This document shows, one piece after another, positions 15,621-25,394 of a DNA stretch of 36,347 bases. The stretch lies in contig JAFGQW010000147.1 of assembly GCA_016935485.1 (NCBI GenBank), forward strand, positions 1-36,347, read 5' to 3'. Below the pieces are notes generated by a model, which made no database searches, was not told the DNA's origin, and saw only the letters and a program-made list of their open reading frames with translations. The stretch's first letter is position 1, and each line of letters opens with the position of its first letter. The position numbers and the translations under genes are program-made. Source of the stretch: Planctomycetota bacterium (lineage in GTDB: Bacteria > Planctomycetota > JAFGQW01).

Positions 15621-18600
15621 AGCCGCCCGACGGCCGCGGCGGCTTCGTCGGCCTGACGCTCCGGCGCCCGGTGACCGTGCTCATGGGGCTCGCCGCCGCG
15701 CTCGCGGTGGCGGGATTCGCGCTCGTCGACATGCCGATCGAGCTCGTGCCCGAAGGCATCCTCGGCGGCCGCACCCTGCACCTGTCGGTGGCTTACCCCG
15801 GCGCGAGCCCGCGCGAGATCGAAGAGGAGATCTTGAAACCGATCGAGGAGGCGATCGGCAGCGTGCCCGACGTGCGGGAGATCCAGGCCTGGGCCGCCGA
15901 GAACGAGGGCACCGTGCAGGTGACCTTCACGGCAGGTGCCGATCTCGATCTCGGCTACGCCGAGGTCCGCGACCGCATGGAACGAATCAAGCACCGCTTG
16001 CCCGCGCAGGCCGACCGCTACGCGCTGCGCCGGCGGGGCGGCAGTTCGGGCGACATCCCGATCGTCTGGCTCGGCCTCCACTTCGAGCGGGATCTCCGCG
16101 AGGTGAGCCCGCTGGTGGACGACATCGTACGCCGCAAGCTCGAGCGCATCGACGGCGTGGCGAGCGTGCGCATCTGGGGGCTCGCGGCCGAGGAGGTGCG
16201 GATCGAGGTGGACCCGGACGCCGTGCGGGCCCACGGCGTCGACCTTTACGCGCTCGTCCAGCGGCTGCGCGGGGAAAGCGGCGCCGACACCGGCGGCGGC
16301 CACGTCTTCGAGGGCCCGCGCAAGTACCACGTGCGCTCGCTCACGCGGCTGAGGAGCCTGGAGGAAGCACGGCAGTTCCCGGTCGCGCCGGGCCTCAGAC
16401 TGGGCGACATCGCCGCGGTCCAGAAGGCGTATGCGCTCCAGCACTACGCGTTCCGGGCGCTCGGCAAGCCGGCGGTGGGCGTGGCGGTCTTCAAGGAGTC
16501 GATGGCGAACACGGCCACGGTTGCGGACCGCATCGCCGCCGCGCTCGAGCACGACATCCGGACGGATCCCCGCCTCGGCGGGATCGCGTTCACGATCTTC
16601 TGGAACCAGGGCACCTGGATCCGGGCGAGCTTGAACCAGCTGCGCGACACCGCGGTCTGGGGTGCGCTCTTCGCGCTCGCCATCCTGTACGTCTTCCTCC
16701 GGCGGGTCCGGATGACGCTGCTGATCACCGCCGCGATCCCCATCTCCGCCCTGATCGGGCTCGGCGCCCTCTACTTCAGCGGCAAGACCCTCAACATGCT
16801 GTCGCTCATGGGCTTCACCCTGGCCGTGGGCATGCTGGTCGACAACTCGGTGGTGGTCGTGGAGAACATCGTGCGGCGGCGCCACGAGGGCGAGCCGCCC
16901 CGCACCGCGGCGCACCGCGGCGCCCGTCAGGTGGGGCTGGCGATCTTCATGTCCACGCTGACCACGCTGGTCGTCTTTCTGCCGTTTCTGTTCATGGCCG
17001 AGTCCGGCCCCAGCCGGAACGTGCTCCTCGAGATCGTGCTGCCGCTGGTGTTCAGTCTCGTCGCCTCGCTCGGGGTGTCGCTCGGCCTCATCCCGCTGGC
17101 GACCGTGGTGGCTGTGCGCCGGGTGGGAGCGGCCGGCGCGCGGCCCGCCGCACGCCTCGGACGGCGACTGGCCGCCGCGTACGAGACCAGCCTCGGCTGG
17201 GTGCTCCGGCACCGCTTCCCGGCGCTGCTGCTCGGCGTGCTGTTCCTCGCCTCGAGCCAGCTGGCGAGCGCGCGGCTGGCGCGCAGCGGCAGCGACTTCG
17301 CCGGGCACGCCTCCTACCGCATCCGCCTCGAGTTCCCGCGCAAGTTCACCCTGGCCGAAGCGAGCGCGGTGGTCGCCGACTACGAGCGCTTCTTCGTCGA
17401 GCGCCTCGAGGCGCTCCGCCTCGACTTCGTGTTCGCCCACTTCACCCGGCGCGACGGCAGCCTCTCGGCGTTTCTCACGAACGTGCCGGGCTGGACTCCG
17501 AAGGCGCTCGCCGCCCGGGTGGAGGGCGAGCTGCCGGTGCACGCCGGAGTGGAGCGCCACGTCCGCTTCGAGGGCCAGGACGAGGAGGCGGATGCGCGCA
17601 CGACGATCCCCATCCACATCTACGGGCCGGACAGCCGCGTGCTCGGCGAGCTGGCGGTGGATCTGAAGCCGCGGCTCGAGGCCGTGCCGGGAGTGGTCGA
17701 GGTCACCACCCAGGAGGAGGCGGGCCGCGAGGAAATCCACCTCCGCGTCGACCGCACGCGCGCCGGCAAGTACGAGGTCGACCCGCGCGCGGTGCTGGGC
17801 AGCGTCGTCTACGCGCTCCAGGGCGCCCGCCTGGCGGACTTCGTCGAGGACGAGCGCGAGATTCCCATGGTGATGCGGTTTCGCGCGGAGGACACCGAGG
17901 GCCTCGAGGCGTTCGAGACCTTCCGGGTCTTCTCCCGCACCGGCGAGGAGATCCCCCTCGAGGCGCTCTCGAGCTACGCGTTCCGCTCCGGCGCCGAGCG
18001 CATCGCCCGGCGCAACCGCCGCACGATGTACGAGCTGCTCGTGCGCGTGGCCGACCCCGAGCGCCTCTGGGCCACGAGCCTCATCGTACAGGACGCCTGC
18101 CGGAGCCTGCCCCTGCCGCCGGGCTACACGTGGGAGCCCGCCGGCAGCGTCGCCGCCATCCAGGACGAGACCCGCGCCATGATCGAACAGGTCGGCTACG
18201 CGGTGCTCTTCGTGTTCCTGCTGATGGGCATCCTGTTCGAATCGCTCGCGCTGCCGGCAAGCGTGCTGGTCACGATCCCGACGGCGATCGTCGGCGGGCT
18301 CTGGGCGCTGGTCGCGACGGGCACCCACCTGGACGTGATCGGCATGATGGGCTTCGTCATCCTGGTCGGCATCGTGGTGAACAACGGCATCGTCATGGTG
18401 GACTTCATCCACCGGCTGCGGCGCGAAGGTGATCCACCCCTGGCGCCGGTGCTCGCACTCCGCGGGCAGCGGCTGAGGCCGATCGCACTCCGGGCGCTGG
18501 CGCCGGAGGCGGCCCTGGCCGCGCTCCGACAGGGCGGTCTCACGCGGCCCGACGCGGTTCGGCTCGGCGCCCACCACCGGCTGCGCCCGGTCCTCATGAC

Positions 18601-18835
18601 CGCGCTGACGACCATCGCGGGGCTCCTGCCCATTGCGCTGTCCGCACCCGCCAGGGAGGGGTTCGACTACCTGCCGCTGAGCCGGATCGTGGTCGGCGGC
18701 CTGGTGACCGCCACGGTCTTCTCGCTCTACCTGGTGCCGGTCGCCTACACCTTGCTGGACGATCTCCAAACCTGGGCCCGGGGGGTCGCCGGGGAACTCC
18801 GCAGCCGGGGCGGGACGGAGGGGGGCAGGGTTTGA
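15617..18835 (+). CDS. RND efflux permease subunit (second)
   Basis: This is a second, clearly different RND pump (1072 aa) translated from an ATG that overlaps the previous stop (ATGA), with AGGAG 7 nt upstream. The N-terminal helix is followed by MPIELVPEGILGGRTLHLSVAYPGASPREIEEEILKPIE, the usual porter start. TM4 carries GMLVDNSVVVVENI (about residue 404). TM10 carries VGIVVNNGIVMVDFIHRLR (about 925), followed by an unusual stretch, LRGQRLRPIALRALAPEAALAALRQGG, before the expected HHRLRPVLMTALTTIAGLLP. The ORF track's 1623-aa version is an upstream shadow of the first pump. With a single adaptor and two pumps in one operon, a mixed trimer like MdtBC is possible, but two homotrimers sharing an adaptor cannot be excluded. 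No TolC-like gene follows. Confidence 0.92.
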   Translation: MKPPDGRGGFVGLTLRRPVTVLMGLAAALAVAGFALVDMPIELVPEGILGGRTLHLSVAYPGASPREIEEEILKPIEEAIGSVPDVREIQAWAAENEGTVQVTFTAGADLDLGYAEVRDRMERIKHRLPAQADRYALRRRGGSSGDIPIVWLGLHFERDLREVSPLVDDIVRRKLERIDGVASVRIWGLAAEEVRIEVDPDAVRAHGVDLYALVQRLRGESGADTGGGHVFEGPRKYHVRSLTRLRSLEEARQFPVAPGLRLGDIAAVQKAYALQHYAFRALGKPAVGVAVFKESMANTATVADRIAAALEHDIRTDPRLGGIAFTIFWNQGTWIRASLNQLRDTAVWGALFALAILYVFLRRVRMTLLITAAIPISALIGLGALYFSGKTLNMLSLMGFTLAVGMLVDNSVVVVENIVRRRHEGEPPRTAAHRGARQVGLAIFMSTLTTLVVFLPFLFMAESGPSRNVLLEIVLPLVFSLVASLGVSLGLIPLATVVAVRRVGAAGARPAARLGRRLAAAYETSLGWVLRHRFPALLLGVLFLASSQLASARLARSGSDFAGHASYRIRLEFPRKFTLAEASAVVADYERFFVERLEALRLDFVFAHFTRRDGSLSAFLTNVPGWTPKALAARVEGELPVHAGVERHVRFEGQDEEADARTTIPIHIYGPDSRVLGELAVDLKPRLEAVPGVVEVTTQEEAGREEIHLRVDRTRAGKYEVDPRAVLGSVVYALQGARLADFVEDEREIPMVMRFRAEDTEGLEAFETFRVFSRTGEEIPLEALSSYAFRSGAERIARRNRRTMYELLVRVADPERLWATSLIVQDACRSLPLPPGYTWEPAGSVAAIQDETRAMIEQVGYAVLFVFLLMGILFESLALPASVLVTIPTAIVGGLWALVATGTHLDVIGMMGFVILVGIVVNNGIVMVDFIHRLRREGDPPLAPVLALRGQRLRPIALRALAPEAALAALRQGGLTRPDAVRLGAHHRLRPVLMTALTTIAGLLPIALSAPAREGFDYLPLSRIVVGGLVTATVFSLYLVPVAYTLLDDLQTWARGVAGELRSRGGTEGGRV

Positions 18836-18860
18836 CCGGCAGCGGACGTTGAGGTAAGCT
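18832..18860 (+). promoter_or_regulatory. Candidate promoter of the FG-GAP gene
   Basis: TTGACC (18832-18837, overlapping the RND stop codon) is followed by exactly 17 bp and TAAGCT (18855-18860). The -35 matches consensus at five of six positions; the -10 keeps only the TA...T frame, as is common in GC-rich genomes. The resulting 5' UTR would be about 135 nt, long and GC-rich, with no riboswitch I recognise. Confidence 0.4.
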
Positions 18861-18864
18861 GGAG

Positions 18865-18881
18865 GCTCCGACCATCGGAGC
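18865..18881 (+). terminator. Short hairpin downstream of the RND operon
   Basis: GCTCCGA-CCA-TCGGAGC forms a perfect 7-bp stem with a 3-nt loop, 29 bp beyond the RND operon. No T-run follows, so it is a weak terminator candidate. It lies just after the predicted -10 box of the next gene, so it could instead be a hairpin at the 5' end of that transcript. Confidence 0.3.
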
Positions 18882-19000
18882 ACGGGGCCGCGGCCGAGCG
18901 ACGCCGCGGCGCCAGGGACAGGGAGATCCCGCGCTCGGGGGGCGCCCGGTGTGCGTGCGCGTACCTTCCCGGCTACGGCGGTCGCGCAAGAGGAGGCGGC

Positions 19001-20998
19001 ATGAAGCGCACCGAGTTCGTCGTCCTGCTGATGGCGGCGAGCGCCCTGGCGGCGGCGGCCCTCGCGCCCGCCAGCGAAGCCCAGCCCATCCAGCCGGCAG
19101 GCCGCGCCGGCGACACCTCCCAGCTCGAGGCGGATTTCACGATCCTCGGCGACTACCCCGGAGCGTACACCGGCGCCTCGATCGCGGTGGGCGATGTCAA
19201 CGGTGACGGCATCCACGACCTGGTCTACGGTGTGCCGCTCGCCCAGCCGGCCAGCATGACCGCCGCGGGCGAGGTGCACGTCTTCTTCGGGATGAGAACC
19301 CGGCCCGGCCACGAGCTCAAGCAGCTCAAAAGCCCCTCCTGTTTGCCCGACCTCGTGGTCAGCGGCGAGAACCCGGGCGACCGTCTCGGAACCTCCGTGG
19401 CCGTCGGCGACGTGAACGGCGACGGCATCGACGACCTGATCCTGGGCGCCGGCACCTACACCCAGCCCGCCCGCTCCGCGACCGGCTCCGTGTTCGTGCT
19501 GTTCGGCCGGAAAGACTGGCCTTCGTCCCGGGCGCTGCGCGCCGAACGGGCCGACATCCAGGTGATCGGGGCCCACTACACGGACCGGCTCGGCGGGCAC
19601 AGGACCCAGGTTCCGGCGACCTACACGGGCCAGTCCGTCGCCGCCGGCGATCTGAACGGCGACGGCATCGACGACCTGATCCTGGGCGCTCCCGACGCCA
19701 CCTACACGGTGAACGAGCTCTCCCGCTCGCGCGGTGGCGCGGTCTACGTGCTGTGGGGCCGGGGGAACTGGCCGGCCGCCCACAAGCACGATCTCCTCGC
19801 CACGCCGGCGGACCTCACGTTCTACGCCGCCCACAGCAACGCGTACCTCGGCGCCTGCTTCGCTGTCGGCGACTTCAACGGCGACGGCGTCGCGGATCTC
19901 GCGCTGGGCGCGCCTGGCGGCAACGCCCCGGGGCGGTCCGGCGTCGGCCTGACCTCCCTGATCTGGGGGCGGCAGAACTGGCCGGCCGGCGCCGTGGTCG
20001 ATTTCGGCGCGGACGGCAAGGCCGATCTCGCCGTGCTGGGCGAGAGGCCGTGGGACCAGTCGGGCTCCTCCGTGGCGCTGGGCGATCTCGACGGCGACCG
20101 GCTCGCGGACCTCGTGATCGGCGCGTGGCAGCACGCCCCGGCCAACCAGGCCCGGATCCTGGGCGGCAAGGTCTACGTCCTCAAGGGCAAGAGCCATCTG
20201 CCACCGGCCGCGGTGGTCGATCTCAGCGTCGCGCTCGCCGACCTGAGCTTCCTCGGCGCCAGCACGGGAGACTGGCTCGGCTATCGGGTGCGCACCGCCG
20301 ACCTCGACGGCGACGGGTTGGAGGACCTCGCTCTGTCGGCGCCCGGAGCGAGTCCCGGCTTCCGGGCGCGGGCCGGCATCACGTACCTCTTCCGGGGTGG
20401 GCGCGCGACCCCGCCGTATTCGACGCTCGACCTGCAGACGGCCGCCGTGGACTGGCGCATCTGGGGCGGCGTGGCGCACGAGTACCTCGGGCAAGCCCTC
20501 GGGGTTGGCGACGTGAACGGCGACGGGGTGGCCGACCTCCTCCAGGCCGGCGATCTGACGAACTTCGACGGCCTGACGACCTACGCCGGCCGCCTCGTGG
20601 TCACCTACGGCGGCCCCCTCTTCGCGAACGCGCGCGCCCGGATCGGCAACACCCTGTCGCTCACCGTGCTCAGCCCGGCCAATCCGCGCGAGGTCTTCGT
20701 GGCCGCCGCCTCCTTCGGCCTGGCCGCCAACCGGGGCATCGCGCTGGGCTCAGGACGCGTGATTCCGATCGACGTCGACGTGCTGACCGTCCTGTGCCTC
20801 CTGAACAGTCCGCCGTTCACGGGCTTCGTCGGCCAGCTCGACGGCGTGGGCGTATCGACCACGCCCACGACCGCGCTGCCGGCCGTTTCCGGGCTCGTGG
20901 GCGTGACCCTCTTCTCTTCGATGGTCATCCAGAAGCCCTCGGCCCCGCAGGGCATCCAGCTGATCGGCAACCGCGTCCACACGACGATCCTGCCCTGA
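19001..20998 (+). CDS. Secreted FG-GAP (integrin-alpha-type) beta-propeller protein
   Basis: This is an exported protein (665 aa) with a signal peptide ([28 protein letters not shown]). Seven FG-GAP blades carry the calcium-loop motif, at about residues 62, 135, 215, 289, 360, 434 and 502, for example [32 protein letters not shown] and [16 protein letters not shown]. Seven blades would close one propeller. From about 545 to the end is a separate beta-rich tail ([27 protein letters not shown]...[18 protein letters not shown]) resembling C-terminal domains I associate with planctomycetal extracellular proteins; it may be a sorting or association module. AGGAGG lies 5 nt before ATG 19001. It is monocistronic by spacing (165 bp before, 149 bp after). 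Likely role: surface or extracellular binding. The ligand is unknown and no catalytic motif is seen. Confidence 0.9.
   Translation: MKRTEFVVLLMAASALAAAALAPASEAQPIQPAGRAGDTSQLEADFTILGDYPGAYTGASIAVGDVNGDGIHDLVYGVPLAQPASMTAAGEVHVFFGMRTRPGHELKQLKSPSCLPDLVVSGENPGDRLGTSVAVGDVNGDGIDDLILGAGTYTQPARSATGSVFVLFGRKDWPSSRALRAERADIQVIGAHYTDRLGGHRTQVPATYTGQSVAAGDLNGDGIDDLILGAPDATYTVNELSRSRGGAVYVLWGRGNWPAAHKHDLLATPADLTFYAAHSNAYLGACFAVGDFNGDGVADLALGAPGGNAPGRSGVGLTSLIWGRQNWPAGAVVDFGADGKADLAVLGERPWDQSGSSVALGDLDGDRLADLVIGAWQHAPANQARILGGKVYVLKGKSHLPPAAVVDLSVALADLSFLGASTGDWLGYRVRTADLDGDGLEDLALSAPGASPGFRARAGITYLFRGGRATPPYSTLDLQTAAVDWRIWGGVAHEYLGQALGVGDVNGDGVADLLQAGDLTNFDGLTTYAGRLVVTYGGPLFANARARIGNTLSLTVLSPANPREVFVAAASFGLAANRGIALGSGRVIPIDVDVLTVLCLLNSPPFTGFVGQLDGVGVSTTPTTALPAVSGLVGVTLFSSMVIQKPSAPQGIQLIGNRVHTTILP
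19413..19689 (+). repeat. Exact 37-bp direct repeat within the FG-GAP gene
   Basis: The 37-bp sequence beginning TGAACGGCGACGGCATCGAC occurs identically at 19413-19449 and 19653-19689, 240 bp (80 codons) apart and in frame. It encodes the calcium loop [12 protein letters not shown] of blades 2 and 3. The third-position identity exceeds what protein conservation needs, since the other five blades differ at the DNA level. I infer recent duplication or gene conversion between blades. Confidence 0.85.
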
Positions 20999-21147
20999 AC
21001 CGCGGCGGCCGGAGAGCCGAGGCGTGCTTGAAGTCGCGGGGCCGCCTGCCTACCATTCCCCGATCCGGGCCGGAGCCGTCGGCGGAGCATCTCGGGGGAG
21101 CCGCGCCGCGGTCGGTCGGATCGCTTGACCTCCCCGGAGTCGATGCC
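20999..21147 (+). promoter_or_regulatory. Intergenic leader with a candidate promoter for the ribH-nusB-ftsY operon
   Basis: TTGAAG (21028-21033), a 17-bp spacer and TACCAT (21051-21056) form a plausible sigma70-type promoter; each hexamer matches consensus at four positions. The transcript would have a leader of about 90 nt before the ribH ATG. I looked for FMN-riboswitch landmarks, as are common before riboflavin genes, and saw none. GGAG 8 nt before ATG 21148 is the ribosome-binding site. Confidence 0.45.
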
Positions 21148-21612
<465 letters not shown>

Positions 21613-21683
21613 CCGAGGCGGCGGCCGCCGTTCGCCGGCCGGGCGCGATGGAATCGCCGCCTCCCGGCCGGATCGGAGGGGCG

Positions 21684-22121
21684 ATGCGCAACCGAACGAC
21701 CGGCCGCGAGCTGGCGCTGAAGTTCCTGTTCATGCTCGATCTGCGCGGCCCGGAGGTGCGCGCGGAGCTCGGGGAGTTCCTCGCCTCGAGCCGCGCGCCC
21801 GACGAGGCGGTCCGCTTCGCCGGGGATCTCGTCGCGGGCTACCTGGAAGAGGCCGAGCGGATCGACGCCTGGGTCGACCAGGCGGCGGAGAACTGGGACC
21901 TCCGGCGGATGGCCACGGTGGACCGCAACATCCTGAGGATCGCCACGTACGAGCTGCTCGCCCGCCCCGAGACCCCCGCGCGGGTCGTCATCAACGAGGC
22001 CATCGAGATCGGCAAGAAGTTCGGCTCCGCGCGCTCCGCGTCCTTCATCAACGGCATCCTGGACCGGATTCGCCGCTCCCGGGACCTCGAGGGCGACCCC
22101 CGGGTCGACACCGCGCCATGA
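21684..22121 (+). CDS. nusB: Transcription antitermination factor NusB
   Basis: This small all-helical RNA-binding protein (145 aa) works with NusE/S10 at boxA in rRNA antitermination. The family N-terminus RTTGRELALKFLFMLDL, the central WDLRRMATVDRNILRIATYELLAR and INEAIEIGKKFGSARSASFINGILDRI are diagnostic. I chose ATG 21684, preceded by GGAGGG, because homologues begin with this arginine/leucine segment. A GTG at 21609 overlapping the ribH stop (GTGA) opens the same frame and would add 25 residues of unrelated low-complexity sequence; it may act as a coupling start. The stop overlaps ftsY by 4 nt. Confidence 0.95.
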   Translation: MRNRTTGRELALKFLFMLDLRGPEVRAELGEFLASSRAPDEAVRFAGDLVAGYLEEAERIDAWVDQAAENWDLRRMATVDRNILRIATYELLARPETPARVVINEAIEIGKKFGSARSASFINGILDRIRRSRDLEGDPRVDTAP

Positions 22122-23032
22122 TCTTCGGCCGGCTCAGGGACGGACTCAGGAAGACCCGCGACAAGTTCCGGGCCGGGCTCAAGTCCATTCTCGCCGCCGG
22201 CCGCAAGCTGGACGAGGACCTCCTCGAGGAGCTCGAGGAGAAGCTGGTCACCTCCGACATGGGCCCCACCACCGCGCTCCAGCTCATGGACCGGCTGACC
22301 GCGGCCTACAAGACGCGCGAGATCCGGACGGCCGAGGAGGTGGTGCCGTTCCTTAGGCGCCGGCTGCTGGAGCTGCTGGCCACGGAGGCGGGGACTTCCG
22401 GCCTCCGGCTGGCCGCCGCGCCGCCGACCGTCATCCTGGTGGTGGGCGTGAACGGCACCGGCAAGACCACGAGCATCGCCAAGCTCGCCTATCACTTCCA
22501 CCGCCAGGGCAAGCGCGTGCTGCTCGGGGCCGGGGACACGTTTCGCGCCGCCGCCGTCGAGCAGCTCACCATCTGGGCGGAGCGGATCGGCTGCGAGATC
22601 ATCAAGCACCGCCAGGGGGCGGACCCCGCCGCCGTCGCCTACGACGCGGTCGAGGCCGCCGTGGCGCGGCGGGCCGACGTGCTCATCGTGGACACCGCGG
22701 GGCGGCTCCACACGCAGACCAATCTCATGAACGAGCTCGAGAAGATCCGGCGGGTGATCGGCAAGAAGATCCCCGCGGCGCCGCACGAGGTGCTGCTCGT
22801 GCTCGACGCGACGGTGGGCCAGAACGCGATCCGCCAGGCCCAGGAGTTCAACCAGGCGGTCGCGGTGACCGGGCTCATTCTCGCCAAGCTCGACGGCACC
22901 GCCAAGGGCGGCGCCGTGATCGGCATCCGCAACGAGGTCCCCGTCCCCGTGAAGTTCGTCGGGCTGGGAGAGAAGCTCGAGGACCTGGAACCGTTCGGCG
23001 CCGAGGCGTTCGTGGATGCAATCCTGGAGTGA
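22118..23032 (+). CDS. ftsY: Signal recognition particle receptor FtsY
   Basis: This SRP-type GTPase docks ribosome-nascent-chain/SRP complexes at the inner membrane. It has 304 aa: a short N domain (residues 1-90, helical) without the long acidic A domain of E. coli FtsY, then the NG GTPase domain. Motifs are G1 GVNGTGKTTSIAKLA, the insertion-box start GDTFRAAAVEQL, G3 DTAGRLHTQ, G4 TGLILAKLDGTAKGG (AKLD) and the closing GLGEKLEDLEPF. Lacking the A domain is usual in many phyla; membrane binding probably uses the N-terminal amphipathic helix (FGRLRDGLRKTRDKF). ATG 22118 overlaps the nusB stop, and the 3' end overlaps the next gene by 17 nt. Confidence 0.97.
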   Translation: MIFGRLRDGLRKTRDKFRAGLKSILAAGRKLDEDLLEELEEKLVTSDMGPTTALQLMDRLTAAYKTREIRTAEEVVPFLRRRLLELLATEAGTSGLRLAAAPPTVILVVGVNGTGKTTSIAKLAYHFHRQGKRVLLGAGDTFRAAAVEQLTIWAERIGCEIIKHRQGADPAAVAYDAVEAAVARRADVLIVDTAGRLHTQTNLMNELEKIRRVIGKKIPAAPHEVLLVLDATVGQNAIRQAQEFNQAVAVTGLILAKLDGTAKGGAVIGIRNEVPVPVKFVGLGEKLEDLEPFGAEAFVDAILE

Positions 23033-25394
23033 CCGAGACCGCGCGACGACGACGTCGAGCCCGGCGCTGCCTGCGCGCTCCGCGTGGCGGGCCGCCGCGC
23101 CGCTCGCCGCCGTCGCCGTGGCCCTGCCGCTGCTGGGCAGCGCCGACCCGCTCGGCCGGGAGGTCCCCCGGTGGCTCGGACTTCAGGCCGGCCTCCTCCT
23201 GATGCTCGCGGCCGGTCCCTTCGCGCTGCCGCGCCGCCACCGCGCCGCGGCGGCCGTCTGGCTGTTCCTGCTGGCCTGGCTCGCGCTGTTCGTGCTCGGC
23301 GTGCGCGACCGCGCCTCGCTCGCCGCCGGTCTGCCGCTCCTCCTCGGCGGCGCTCTCGCGCTGGGCGCGGCCTCCGTGCCGCTGCACCGTTCGAGCATCG
23401 TTGTGCTCGGGTTCGCCCTGGTCACGCCGGCCGTGGCGCTCGCGGTGGCGGGCGCGGCCGACAGCGCAACCGGAGGGTCGGGCGTCGTCTCGCTCGGAAA
23501 CCCCAATCGCGTCGGCGAGTTCGTCGCCGCCGTGCTGCCGGTGGCGGCTGCCTTCCTGCTGCTGCCCCGGCACCGGGGGCTGGTCGCAGTCGGCCTGATC
23601 GCGGTGGTGCTGCTGCTCGGACACGCGGTCCTCTGCAAATCGCGCGGCGGCCTGCTGGTCGGGGCGTTCGAGCTCGTGGCCGTGACCGCGTGCGCGAGCC
23701 GGCTCGCCCGATGCGGGCTCGCGGCACCCGCGCCGTGGCGCCGCCTCAGCTTCCTCACGATCGCGCTGCTGCTCGGGCTCGGCGGCCTGTGGATCGCACC
23801 CGCCACCCGCGGCCACCTTGCGCATGCGGTGGAGCGGGTCGGCCACGGTCTCGGGCCGGACTACCCCGCGAACCGGGTCCGGCTCGGTCTGGGGCGCGCG
23901 ACATTCCGTCTGGTCCTGGCCCACCCCCTGGGCGTGGGCCACGGTGGGTTCGAGGCGGCGTTCGTGCCGTTTCGCGAGCCGGTGGAGCAGCGCGTGAGCG
24001 GCTGGCGGAGCACGGTGCCGGATGCACACAACCAGTACCTGCACACGGCGGCCGAGACCGGGATCGCCGGCGGCATCGTGCTCGCAGCGCTGCTGGCGCT
24101 CACAGCGATCCTGCTGCTCCGGCGCGTCGCCGCGCCCGGCGCCGCGACGCCGGAACGGCGCGCCGTGCGGATCGCCGCCGGCGTGAGCTTGCTCGGCGCC
24201 GCGGTCGGCTCGCTGGTGTCCACGCCGCTGCTCAATCCGGCCGCGCTCGCCGTGCTCGCACTCGCCGGCGGCGCGGGCGCGGCAGCCGCTGCGCCGGACC
24301 GCCCGCCGGCCCCGGCGCGCCTCGGCCGCGCCCTGGCGCTGGCCGCGGTCGCCCTGTCTCTCCTGCTGACCGTGCCCGCCTACCGGAGCTATCGCCACCG
24401 CGTCAGCGCGCGGGATGCGTACGCCGCCCGCAACGTGGAAGCCGTCGTCGCCGCCTGGACGAAGGCAGCCGCCGTCACCCCCGAGGACGCCGAGGTGTGG
24501 CAGTGGCTCGCGCGCGCACAGGCCGCGCTCGCCCGCACGCCCGAGGCAGCGCTCGCGTCGCTCGACCGCGCGCTCGCCATCCAGCCGGACCTCGTCGCGT
24601 GTCTTCTCGCCCGTGCTGATCTGCTCGCGAAGCTCCGCCGGTTCGCGGAGGCCGCAGAGACGGCCGCCCGGGCGGTCGAACTCCAGCGTGGCAATCCCCA
24701 TCCCCACCTGCTGCTGGGCAAGATCCGAGACGCCCTGGGCGACCCCGAGGAGGCGGCGCTCTCGTACCGCGAGACGATCCGCGCGGATCGCGATGCCTTC
24801 CGGGGCGATCCCGCGCGCTACGCACCGAGCGCGCCCGCCGCGCAGGCGCGGGAAGCGCTCGTCGGCCACCTCGAGGCCAGGGCCGAGCGCATCGCGGCCA
24901 CGGAGGGACGTTCCCGCGCCGCGGCGGTCCACGCGGAGATCCTCGAACTCGATCCGCGCCACGCCGAGGCCAACCTCGAGCTGGCCGCAGAGCTCCGCCG
25001 CCAGGGGCGCGAGGACGAGGCCGCGCGCCACCGATACGTCGGCGAGCTCGAGACCGGGATCCGCTGGCTGGACGAGGCGACGCGGCTGGGCCGACAAGGC
25101 GACGCCCGAGGCGCGGCCAGCCGCTTCGCGCTCGCCATCCGCCACCTCACCCTGGCCATGCTCGCCGAGCCGGCCAGCCCCGAGCCCTACTACTACCTCG
25201 CCGCGGCGCACGCGCTGCGCGACGCCCCGGAGCCGCACTTCGACGACCGCGAGCTGGCCCGCGCGCGTCTCGCGGAAGCGCGCGCCCGCGGGCTCGAGCG
25301 GCTCGAGGAGGCGCCCGGCGGCCAGGCGCTGCGCGCGGCCGTCCGCCCCTACTGGTCGCCCGGCGCGCAAACCTCCGGAGTCCCGACCCGATGA
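23016..25394 (+). CDS. O-antigen ligase/polymerase-like membrane protein with C-terminal TPRs
   Basis: This 792-aa protein has about 11-12 hydrophobic helices in the first 460 residues, followed by a soluble helical region. The membrane part carries Wzy_C-family landmarks: SLGNPNRVGEFVAA, CKSRGGLLVG and, after a periplasmic loop, DAHNQYLHTAAETGIAGG (about residue 336). Such proteins transfer or polymerise lipid-linked glycans in the periplasm. Residues about 475-720 contain several degenerate TPR units (for example VWQWLARAQAALARTPEAALASLDRALAIQPD and NPHPHLLLGKIRDALGDPEEAALSYRETI), likely for partner binding. ATG 23016 lies inside ftsY (17-nt overlap). The acceptor and donor cannot be inferred, and the lack of other glycan genes nearby is notable. 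A protein O-oligosaccharyltransferase is an alternative. Confidence 0.85.
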   Translation: MQSWSDRDRATTTSSPALPARSAWRAAAPLAAVAVALPLLGSADPLGREVPRWLGLQAGLLLMLAAGPFALPRRHRAAAAVWLFLLAWLALFVLGVRDRASLAAGLPLLLGGALALGAASVPLHRSSIVVLGFALVTPAVALAVAGAADSATGGSGVVSLGNPNRVGEFVAAVLPVAAAFLLLPRHRGLVAVGLIAVVLLLGHAVLCKSRGGLLVGAFELVAVTACASRLARCGLAAPAPWRRLSFLTIALLLGLGGLWIAPATRGHLAHAVERVGHGLGPDYPANRVRLGLGRATFRLVLAHPLGVGHGGFEAAFVPFREPVEQRVSGWRSTVPDAHNQYLHTAAETGIAGGIVLAALLALTAILLLRRVAAPGAATPERRAVRIAAGVSLLGAAVGSLVSTPLLNPAALAVLALAGGAGAAAAAPDRPPAPARLGRALALAAVALSLLLTVPAYRSYRHRVSARDAYAARNVEAVVAAWTKAAAVTPEDAEVWQWLARAQAALARTPEAALASLDRALAIQPDLVACLLARADLLAKLRRFAEAAETAARAVELQRGNPHPHLLLGKIRDALGDPEEAALSYRETIRADRDAFRGDPARYAPSAPAAQAREALVGHLEARAERIAATEGRSRAAAVHAEILELDPRHAEANLELAAELRRQGREDEAARHRYVGELETGIRWLDEATRLGRQGDARGAASRFALAIRHLTLAMLAEPASPEPYYYLAAAHALRDAPEPHFDDRELARARLAEARARGLERLEEAPGGQALRAAVRPYWSPGAQTSGVPTR

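Noticed and set aside
15566-20494. A 1642-aa minus-strand ORF antisense to the second RND pump and FG-GAP gene
   Set aside because: It runs opposite two certain genes, has the His/Arg/Gln/Glu-rich composition of an antisense frame in GC-rich DNA, and shows no domain, signal peptide or RBS.
20999-21147. Possible FMN riboswitch before ribH
   Set aside because: None of the conserved FMN-aptamer segments could be found in the roughly 90-nt leader.
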